Assembly (NCBI GenBank): GCA_937975745.1
Contig: CALJUK010000612.1
Location: 1 to 6,775 of the forward strand
Reading direction: 5' to 3'
Length of the DNA stretch: 6,775 bases
From: an uncultured Planctomycetaceae bacterium
GTDB taxonomy: Bacteria; Planctomycetota; Planctomycetia; Planctomycetales; Planctomycetaceae
In this document: piece by piece, positions 1-4,740 of the stretch
How positions within the stretch are numbered: the stretch's first letter is position 1
Layout of the letters: each line of letters begins with the position of its first letter
Made by a program: the position numbers and the translations under genes
Notes under the pieces: model-generated
The model's database searches: none
Seen by the model: the letters and a program-made list of their open reading frames with translations, nothing else
What the model was told of the DNA's origin: nothing

Positions 1-1496
1 CTGGTAAATCCGCCGACAGGTGCGTGATCCTCGATCTCTCCGTAGATCAGATTGATCTGCACGTGGGCATACGGGTTCCACCACCAGTTGTCTGCCAAGG
101 TGGTGCTCTCCCCGACCCCCCCGAGGATATCGGCATCAGAAAGATCGATGTAACTGTATCGGCAGGCCACTTGCCAGGCTCCCCAACCGGAATTGGGGTC
201 GTCGAGGTCGGCCATAAAGAAGTTGCGAAATGGCTTGATTCGATCGAGTTGGCCCGACTTTCGTGAGTAGGGCATGTGTTCGCCCGTCAGGAAGTAGGAC
301 GCGTAGACATAGGCTCCGTGGAAATGGACGTCGGGACCAGTACCGGCTCTTCCCGCGTTGCGCTGGACCCAGTTAAACATGTATTCACCGGCAATTTGGA
401 GGGGGCCAACGTTGTAGATGGTCTCCAGTCCGAGTGTTTCGAACCAGTCGGCCCCTGCAATGGGCCTCGTGTCGAGCCAGCGACTGTCAGATCGTGCTTC
501 GGGGCGTGTCCTAAAGCGGCCCTCGTTCGCGTTTGTGTCCGTCGCGTCTGCATCTCCGTCCGGTTTGGCCCACATGCCCGAAATCGCTGTGTGCAAGTAG
601 TTCCTGCCGTCGCATTCGTACCAGGGACTGCTCCAGAGTCGAGCGTTTCCTGACAACTGCATGGAGTTCCCAATGCCCGCACCGTCCAATGTCACTTGTT
701 CGAGTTCATAGATCCCGTATTGCCAGTTGAACGAGTGATCGTCATTACCCCCTGTCATTGAGATGCCCAGCCGTCGCGCATCTTCGTTGAAAGCGTCGTT
801 GATGAAGGGCCTCTCGATGAAGACGTTGTAGCGACTGCTGTTGAGTGCATCCAAACCGATCGGCCGCTTGTGGTGTCCGATGATCAACGTCTGATTCCAG
901 AACAGGTTCGTTACACCGCCGTAGACGTCTTTAATTGCGGCCTCGGAAGGTTCGGCGAAGTCGTACTGAATGCGCCAAATACCGTTCTGGAGAATTGTCC
1001 CCTCAGATTCGAGTCGAATGCGACGGAAGGCGAAGCGGTTCTCTGGGCCGATGCCAAATTGCGGATCGGCTGCAGACGGATGCTCGAAATACCCGATGCC
1101 TTCGCTGTCATTCGGGAAACCCCAATAGTCCAGGTGAATTCGGCCACCGACTTCGAACGTCGTGTCCGGAGGGTCGACCTTTTTCAGCAGTGACTTCAGC
1201 TGGGACTCGGTATTTCCCCAAGCCGACTCCAGCCGATCCAGCCTGTCATCGAAGACTTCCGGCCCGTGCGTAGTCTGCGAGTCCACGATTGACCGCAGGC
1301 GTTGGACTTCCGCCGAGAGACTCTGCATCTGTTGCGAGAGCTCATCGGCCGGTGCCGCAAGCGTCGGGTCCAAGACCGGTTGTAGAGTCTCTTCGGGCTC
1401 GGCCGCGTTTACGGCCGATGGCAGTTGAGAAACCGCGATGAATAGCGCCGCGGTAAAGCTGCGACACATTCCCAGAATGGAATGCGAATTCGTCAC
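1..1496 (-). CDS. OprO/OprP-like outer-membrane porin with N-terminal coiled coil, 3' end cut by window edge
   Basis: Probable trimeric beta-barrel porin of the phosphate-selective porin O/P type (Pfam Porin_O_P), acting in the outer membrane; the substrate cannot be read from sequence. The minus-strand frame is open for 498 codons. From the GTG at 1496 it begins MTNSHSILGMCRSF, with a hydrophobic stretch near residues 14-28 and a likely signal-peptidase site VNA|AE at 31/32. Residues about 51-107 are heptad-like (LSQQMQSLSAEVQRLR, then RLDRLES), a short periplasmic coiled coil. The barrel starts near residue 113 with FEVGGRIHLDYW, followed by RRIRLESEG, WRIQYDFAE and GHHKRPIGLD, strands usual for this family, and late strands AYVYASYFLTGEH and NWWWNPYAHVQINLIYGEI. 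Only about 15-25 terminal residues should lie beyond the edge. GTG 1496 is preferred because AGGAG lies 11 bases upstream; an in-frame ATG at 1469 lacks a well-placed site but keeps the signal peptide. Family call by eye. Confidence 0.78.
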   Translation of the reverse strand, partial: MTNSHSILGMCRSFTAALFIAVSQLPSAVNAAEPEETLQPVLDPTLAAPADELSQQMQSLSAEVQRLRSIVDSQTTHGPEVFDDRLDRLESAWGNTESQLKSLLKKVDPPDTTFEVGGRIHLDYWGFPNDSEGIGYFEHPSAADPQFGIGPENRFAFRRIRLESEGTILQNGIWRIQYDFAEPSEAAIKDVYGGVTNLFWNQTLIIGHHKRPIGLDALNSSRYNVFIERPFINDAFNEDARRLGISMTGGNDDHSFNWQYGIYELEQVTLDGAGIGNSMQLSGNARLWSSPWYECDGRNYLHTAISGMWAKPDGDADATDTNANEGRFRTRPEARSDSRWLDTRPIAGADWFETLGLETIYNVGPLQIAGEYMFNWVQRNAGRAGTGPDVHFHGAYVYASYFLTGEHMPYSRKSGQLDRIKPFRNFFMADLDDPNSGWGAWQVACRYSYIDLSDADILGGVGESTTLADNWWWNPYAHVQINLIYGEIEDHAPVGGFT

Positions 1497-1507
1497 TGTG
1501 AATTTCA

Positions 1508-1512
1508 CTCCT
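1508..1512 (-). promoter_or_regulatory. Ribosome binding site of the porin gene
   Basis: On the minus strand AGGAG ends 11 bases before the GTG at 1496. It is the only Shine-Dalgarno-like motif close to any candidate start of this frame, and it decides for GTG 1496 over ATG 1469. The spacing is slightly long. A second GTG overlaps the motif itself and is therefore less likely. Confidence 0.5.
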
Positions 1513-1556
1513 GCATCGACTCGGTGAACGGTTGTGGATCGTATGAACAGTGTTTG

Positions 1557-1579
1557 TGAGAGCTCACTGGCCGCTCTCA
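1557..1579. repeat. 7-bp inverted repeat in the presumed porin leader
   Basis: TGAGAGC at 1557-1563 and GCTCTCA at 1573-1579 are perfect inverted copies separated by 9 bases. The site lies about 60 bases before the porin start. It could form a leader RNA hairpin or be a protein-binding site; sequence alone does not decide. Confidence 0.45.
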
Positions 1580-1655
1580 AGCAGGGAGATATGGCCAAGT
1601 CGTCGGGTGTGCGGCTTTCTGCAGACACCGGACTCAAGTTTGCTTACTCTTGTAT

Positions 1656-1680
1656 CGGTTATGCGCAATATTGCGGTTAT
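1656..1680. promoter_or_regulatory. Operator-like palindrome flanked by direct repeats
   Basis: A perfect 12-base palindrome, CGCAATATTGCG at 1664-1675, is framed by two copies of CGGTTAT (1656-1662 and 1674-1680) with an 18-base period. It begins 5 bases downstream of the tentative -10 box of the porin promoter, so it would lie around the transcription start, a classical place for a repressor site. The regulator is unknown; the motif does not match the Pho box (CTGTCAT repeats). Confidence 0.4.
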
Positions 1681-1684
1681 TCGG

Positions 1685-1712
1685 ATCGTACGTCTGCTTC
1701 ACTTCTTAACAA
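1685..1712 (-). promoter_or_regulatory. Tentative sigma-70-type promoter of the porin gene
   Basis: On the minus strand TTGTTA (1712-1707) and TACGAT (1690-1685) are separated by 16 bases. Each matches the housekeeping consensus at four of six positions. It lies downstream of the terminator at 1768-1805 and about 190 bases before the porin start, leaving a long leader. Weak motifs of this kind occur by chance, so this is only a candidate. Confidence 0.25.
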
Positions 1713-1767
1713 AATTGTCGTCGGGTTTCGGCTATGGTCTCCCGTTTGACGCAAGTGGGCTCTGGAC

Positions 1768-1805
1768 AAAAGAAAACGCCCACCTCGCATCTTGCGAAAT
1801 GGGCG
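1768..1805 (-). terminator. Rho-independent terminator of the DUF1080-GSDH gene
   Basis: On the minus strand the RNA forms CGCCCA/TGGGCG (1805-1800 with 1782-1777), a two-base internal mismatch, then TCGC/GCGA (1797-1794 with 1788-1785) around a 5-base loop. The stem is followed at once by TTTTCTTTT (1776-1768). Strong stem plus U-rich tail is the standard intrinsic terminator. It ends transcription about 80 bases after the stop codon and separates this gene from the porin gene. The plus strand has no T-run after the stem, so it is one-directional. Confidence 0.85.
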
Positions 1806-1833
1806 CGAATTTGGCTTTGGATTGTCGAAGAAC

Positions 1834-1848
1834 CGGCAATAATTGCCG
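1834..1848. repeat. Perfect 15-base palindrome in the 3' untranslated region
   Basis: CGGCAAT and ATTGCCG are exact inverted copies around one central A. In RNA it would form a 6-bp stem with a three-base loop. It lies between the stop codon of the sugar-enzyme gene and its terminator, with no U-tract of its own, so it may help stabilise the 3' end or be incidental. Confidence 0.4.
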
Positions 1849-1867
1849 ATCGGTCCCTTCAGGATGC

Positions 1868-1880
1868 GGGAGGAACTCCC
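1868..1880 (-). repeat. Short hairpin directly after a stop codon
   Basis: GGGAG and CTCCC pair around a three-base loop, beginning two bases after the TAG stop of the upstream gene. It is the first of three hairpins in a row in this 3' end; only the last has a U-tract. Confidence 0.4.
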
Positions 1881-1882
1881 AT

Positions 1883-3769
1883 CTACTTACCGGTCTTTTC
1901 GAATTGGTAAATTCCTTGTCCGTTGGCCGTTACGGTGAGAAAGTAGATCTCGCCTTGTTCATCTTCACCAAATGAGATGACCGGCGTCTTTTGACTCGGG
2001 ATCGACAGGTTAGCAATCGGTTCGCGTTTCTCGTGGTCGAACTTGAGAGCCCACAGCTTTCCACTGACATAGTCTGCGTAGATGTACGCCCCCGAAATCT
2101 CGGGGAGCTTCTTGCCTCGATAGACGCAGCCACCGGTGATTGACCGCCCGACCTGGTGGTCGTACTCCCAGACCGGTTCGATCAGGTCTTTGCGCGCTTC
2201 GGAACCGTTCGGGCCAAACATGTGCTTGCCTTCGCGGAGATTCCAGCCGTAGTTTCCGCCCCGCTCGATGATATTGATTTCTTCCCAAAGGTCCTGTCCG
2301 ACGTCTCCGGCCCACAGCAGGCCGGTCTGGCGGTCAAACGCCATTCGCCAGATGTTGCGGAAACCGTAGGCCCACACTTCCGGGGCACCCTTTGCAGGAG
2401 CCTCCGCGAAGGGATTATCGGCTGGAATGCTGTAGGCGCGGCCGCCCTGTTTGCTGTCGATATCGATCCGCAGAATCGACCCGAGCAGCGTGAGCGGGTT
2501 TTGACCATTGCCGAGAGGATCGTTGCCCGCTCCGCCGTCTCCCAATGCCACGTAAAGATAGCCATCTGGCCCGAAGGCAATTGTTCCGCCGTTGTGGTTC
2601 CAGAACGGCTGCTCGATCCGCATGATCTCTTGTTCTGAAGCGGGATCGGCGGCAGCGGAATCGTTCGCCTTCACCTGGAACCGCGAGATGATTGACGTGT
2701 GCGGAGCGTGCTTCGATGTGTAATAAATGAAGAGCTGACCGTTCTCCGCAAACTTGGGGTGGAACGCCAGTCCGAGCAGTCCTTCTTCATTCTGCTTGTC
2801 GTCGTAGCTGACTCGGTCTTGGAGATCGAGAAAGATTTCGGTCTTTTCGACATCCGGACGATTGGGGAAGACATGAACCACACCCCGCTGCGTTGCGACG
2901 AAGATGCGGTTACTGCCGTCACCGGCGTGTGTCAGCACGATGGGACGCAGGGGGATCGATTTCCCCTGTTCGTTGATCGGCTCCCAACCGGCCCAGGTCA
3001 GTTTCGGAAAGGCGACGGCCGGTTGCAGCTTGGCCGTTCCGTCGACGGGGTCATAATCTTCGCCCGGTCGAATCTCCCGGATTTTGATGTTGCGGAACGC
3101 GACTTCGTTTCCGTGGTCCTGCAGAACGATGTGTCCCTTGGTCGGCTTGCCGAATTGTTCGTATTTGGCGAACTTGCTGGCCGCGACGCGTTTGTCCCAA
3201 TCGGCACTCCCTTTCTGAAAACGTGAATACCGCACGCCGTTCATGTAGACGATGCATTGCTCGGGTGTAATGCGGATCCGGAGCTGGTTCCACTCACCCG
3301 CGGGACGGGTGGCATCCATCTCGGCTGGATACAACTGGTAGACCCAGCCCGCCTTCTGCGGGTCGTGTCCTTTCACGTTGTCCTGGATCTGGATTTCCGG
3401 CCCGGTCTGCCAGGGGGCAGGAAGTTCCTCAGTGACATGAAACATCAGGCCGCTGTTGCCCGCTTCGGAAATCTTGTATTCCAGTACCAGTTCGAAGCTG
3501 TCAAATTCCTGCTTCGTAATCAGGTCCCCGGCTCCCTTGCGGGTCCATGTAATGGCATCGTCGACGATCTTCCAGCCGTCGCTGACTTCGTCTTTGCGAT
3601 AGTTCCGCCAGTGGTCGAGCGACTGACCGTCGAACAACAGAGTCCAGCCCGATTGCTTTTCCGCGGTGGTCAGTGTGTTTTGTGCCGCTGGGGACACGGC
3701 GGTCCAAGTGGTGGTTGCAGTCATCGCAAGGCAAACGAGGATTGCCTGCGTGAGGCGAAGGCGATTCAT
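1883..3769 (-). CDS. Secreted DUF1080 / PQQ-type sugar dehydrogenase (GSDH) fusion protein
   Basis: Predicted exported carbohydrate-active protein of 628 residues. A signal peptide (charged MNRLRL, hydrophobic core about 8-24, likely cut near SPAA, residue 29) is followed by DUF1080 (Pfam 3-keto-disaccharide hydrolase fold), about 40-233: GWTLLFDGQSLDHW, NSGLMFHV, GPEIQIQD with acid E125, and IVLQDHG. After a linker (about 234-272) comes a six-bladed propeller of the soluble glucose/sorbosone dehydrogenase type, about 275-623: EEGLLGLAFHPKF, NHNGGTIAFGPDGYLYVALG with His392, YGFRNIWRMAFD with Arg471, and GDVGQDLWEEIN. By eye, His392 and Arg471 align with the catalytic His and the Arg near the cofactor in soluble PQQ glucose dehydrogenase; cofactor use here is inferred. 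No heme CxxCH is present, so electrons must leave through another carrier. AGGAG 10 bases before ATG 3769 supports the start. It has its own terminator. Confidence 0.88.
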   Translation of the reverse strand: MNRLRLTQAILVCLAMTATTTWTAVSPAAQNTLTTAEKQSGWTLLFDGQSLDHWRNYRKDEVSDGWKIVDDAITWTRKGAGDLITKQEFDSFELVLEYKISEAGNSGLMFHVTEELPAPWQTGPEIQIQDNVKGHDPQKAGWVYQLYPAEMDATRPAGEWNQLRIRITPEQCIVYMNGVRYSRFQKGSADWDKRVAASKFAKYEQFGKPTKGHIVLQDHGNEVAFRNIKIREIRPGEDYDPVDGTAKLQPAVAFPKLTWAGWEPINEQGKSIPLRPIVLTHAGDGSNRIFVATQRGVVHVFPNRPDVEKTEIFLDLQDRVSYDDKQNEEGLLGLAFHPKFAENGQLFIYYTSKHAPHTSIISRFQVKANDSAAADPASEQEIMRIEQPFWNHNGGTIAFGPDGYLYVALGDGGAGNDPLGNGQNPLTLLGSILRIDIDSKQGGRAYSIPADNPFAEAPAKGAPEVWAYGFRNIWRMAFDRQTGLLWAGDVGQDLWEEINIIERGGNYGWNLREGKHMFGPNGSEARKDLIEPVWEYDHQVGRSITGGCVYRGKKLPEISGAYIYADYVSGKLWALKFDHEKREPIANLSIPSQKTPVISFGEDEQGEIYFLTVTANGQGIYQFEKTGK

Positions 3770-3779
3770 GGGGAGGTCT

Positions 3780-3784
3780 CTCCT
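3780..3784 (-). promoter_or_regulatory. Ribosome binding site of the DUF1080-GSDH gene
   Basis: AGGAG on the minus strand lies 10 bases before ATG 3769 and supports that start. Its GGAG can pair with CTCC four bases further on (3775-3772), so a small hairpin could partly hide it; the stem is only 4 bp. Confidence 0.5.
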
Positions 3785-3848
3785 GGCGGAACTGATGACG
3801 GAAAGTGGTGACCGGCGGGTGCTGCTGCCGATCTGCCGGGGAAGCTGT

Positions 3849-3877
3849 TTCGGTGCAAGCTAGCATGCTACACCGAA
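3849..3877. promoter_or_regulatory. Operator-like inverted repeat upstream of the DUF1080-GSDH gene
   Basis: TTCGGTG (3849-3855) and CACCGAA (3871-3877) are perfect inverted 7-base arms, 15 bases apart. Between them lies a second perfect palindrome, TAGCATGCTA (3861-3870). The site is about 80-108 bases before the start codon and covers the tentative -10 box, so a protein bound there could block transcription. No regulator gene is in view. Confidence 0.4.
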
Positions 3878-3894
3878 TGGACCCCGCAAGCCAA
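3865..3894 (-). promoter_or_regulatory. Tentative promoter of the DUF1080-GSDH gene
   Basis: On the minus strand TTGGCT (3894-3889) and TAGCAT (3870-3865) are spaced 18 bases apart. Both are partial matches to the housekeeping consensus. It is the best-looking pair I found in the 232-base gap, about 95 bases before the start codon. Low confidence. Confidence 0.25.
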
Positions 3895-3991
3895 GCGGCA
3901 GGCCCGTGATGGCAGGAGGAAAGTGCCGTCAACGATCCGAACGGGAGCCGTCGAGCGCAGGCCGATGCACAACGATGACAGTGAAAGTCGC

Positions 3992-4011
3992 GAAACTGTT
4001 GTTACAGTTTC
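3992..4011 (-). repeat. Perfect hairpin covering the stop codon of the NusG-like gene
   Basis: GAAACTGT and ACAGTTTC form an 8-bp perfect stem around a 4-base loop. The TAA stop (4004-4002) begins with the last base of the stem and runs into the loop. The following minus-strand sequence (GCGACTTTCACTG) has no proper U-tract, so it is not a normal intrinsic terminator. It could be a weak terminator or a 3'-end stabiliser. Confidence 0.5.
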
Positions 4012-4562
4012 TCGATCTCGCAATCGCCTAGTTCGACCGAGATACCACGCTGCAGGTAGTGGACTGCAATCAATAGTAGCCGTCCCGAGCGACGCTGAAG
4101 GATTTGGCCTTCAAAGCCGCTGAACGGACCTGTGGTAATGCGAACCAGCGTACCGGGTTTCATGTGCTCTTCGGTCGCGAATGGGTGGTCCGAATGTGTC
4201 AGTCGTTCGATGTGGCGCCAATCCAACGTCAGTTGGGGCCCGTTTGGGACTTCCAGAACGTGCGCGGCCGAACGAGTGCTCAACACGCGGCCGCGATCTT
4301 CTTCGCATCCGTAGACGAAGACATATCCCGGAAACAGAGGCGAGTACGAGAGACGCACGCGGCCGTCCGAGGTTTTCAGTTTATTGCGGACCTGCGGCAG
4401 AAAGTGGGAAATCTGCCGTTGTGTGAGCTGCCGGGCCAGTGTCTTTTCCTGTCGCGGCTTGGTGTGCACAACCAGCCATTGACGATCGCTTTCCTGCCCG
4501 AGATCGCTCTGCTGCAGCAGGTCGAGCGGATACTGATCGGGTTCGCGTGCGAGAATGGGCAT
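4002..4562 (-). CDS. NusG-family transcription antitermination protein (RfaH/UpxY/LoaP-like paralogue)
   Basis: Predicted cytoplasmic elongation factor of 186 residues that binds RNA polymerase. The NusG N-terminal (NGN) domain spans about 28-122, with WLVVHTKPRQEK at 29-40 and the hallmark SPLFPGYVFV at 74-83. A KOW domain follows at about 134-186, starting KPGTLVRITTGPFSGFEGQI. Residues 1-27 are a non-conserved polar extension. It lacks features of housekeeping NusG (which normally sits beside secE and ribosomal protein genes) and instead follows a Wzc-like gene. Specialised paralogues such as RfaH, UpxY and LoaP help transcription through long polysaccharide or secondary-metabolite operons, so a similar local role is inferred. 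Start ATG 4562 is fixed by an in-frame stop just upstream (4592-4590); no Shine-Dalgarno motif is visible. NusG family membership is firm; the subtype is inference. Confidence 0.88.
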   Translation of the reverse strand: MPILAREPDQYPLDLLQQSDLGQESDRQWLVVHTKPRQEKTLARQLTQRQISHFLPQVRNKLKTSDGRVRLSYSPLFPGYVFVYGCEEDRGRVLSTRSAAHVLEVPNGPQLTLDWRHIERLTHSDHPFATEEHMKPGTLVRITTGPFSGFEGQILQRRSGRLLLIAVHYLQRGISVELGDCEIEKL

Positions 4563-4628
4563 GGTGGCGGTTTGTTTGTCTGCGTTGGATCAATGCAGAG
4601 TTCGAATGCGGTACAGCCTGAACCGGTT

Positions 4629-4634
4629 ATTCTA
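4629..4634 (-). promoter_or_regulatory. Possible -10 box upstream of the NusG-like gene
   Basis: TAGAAT on the minus strand matches TATAAT at five of six positions and lies 66 bases before ATG 4562. No good -35 box is found at the right distance. The NusG-like gene may have its own start here or be co-transcribed with the kinase gene. Confidence 0.22.
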
Positions 4635-4652
4635 TCGCAACGTGTCTCTCGA

Positions 4653-4666
4653 CGGCAGTCATGCCG
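4653..4666. repeat. Small inverted repeat between the kinase and NusG-like genes
   Basis: CGGCA and TGCCG pair perfectly around a 4-base loop, in the middle of the 168-base gap and upstream of the possible -10 box. No U-tract follows on either strand. It may be structural or chance. Confidence 0.3.
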
Positions 4667-4718
4667 AGAATGTTGCTTTCGCGAGGTGAACAACGCCAAG
4701 GGCCCCTCGTCATTGGCG

Positions 4719-4740
4719 GGCCGAACCGAATTATTCGGCC
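4719..4740 (-). repeat. Perfect hairpin with the kinase stop codon in its loop
   Basis: GGCCGAA (4740-4734) and TTCGGCC (4725-4719) on the minus strand form a 7-bp stem; the 8-base loop opens with the TAA stop (4733-4731). An alternative smaller fold uses CCGAA/TTCGG around TAA. No U-tract follows, so transcription may continue into the NusG-like gene. Confidence 0.5.

Larger units (their letters stand above)
1497..1882. other. Intergenic region between the sugar-enzyme gene and the porin gene
   Basis: This 386-base stretch holds no convincing gene. Its right third is the 3' untranslated part of the upstream gene, with two small hairpins and a Rho-independent terminator. Its left two thirds are the presumed promoter and leader of the porin gene, with several palindromic elements listed separately. 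Open frames on the plus strand here (for example 1534-1749) have no good ribosome site and no recognisable domain. Confidence 0.7.

Noticed and set aside
276..653. Plus-strand frames and a 131-codon minus-strand frame (287-682) inside the porin gene
   Set aside because: They are other frames of the porin, whose continuous 498-codon frame with signal peptide and barrel-like strands explains the region.
1534..1749. 71-codon plus-strand frame in the gap before the porin gene, divergent from it
   Set aside because: It begins with GTG without a good ribosome site, overlaps the palindromic elements and the tentative porin promoter, and resembles nothing I recognise. A small gene here cannot be fully excluded.
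1497..1767. PhoB box upstream of the phosphate-porin-like gene
   Set aside because: No pair of CTGTCAT-like repeats at 11-base spacing was seen, so phosphate control is not supported.
3501..3932. 143-codon minus-strand frame overlapping the start of the DUF1080-GSDH gene
   Set aside because: It covers the signal peptide and DUF1080 region in another frame, with no domain and no good ribosome site.
4563..4730. Possible ops or JUMPstart element for an RfaH-like protein
   Set aside because: No GGCGGTAG-type core was found on either strand of this gap; a partial GGCGG at 4566-4570 is not enough.
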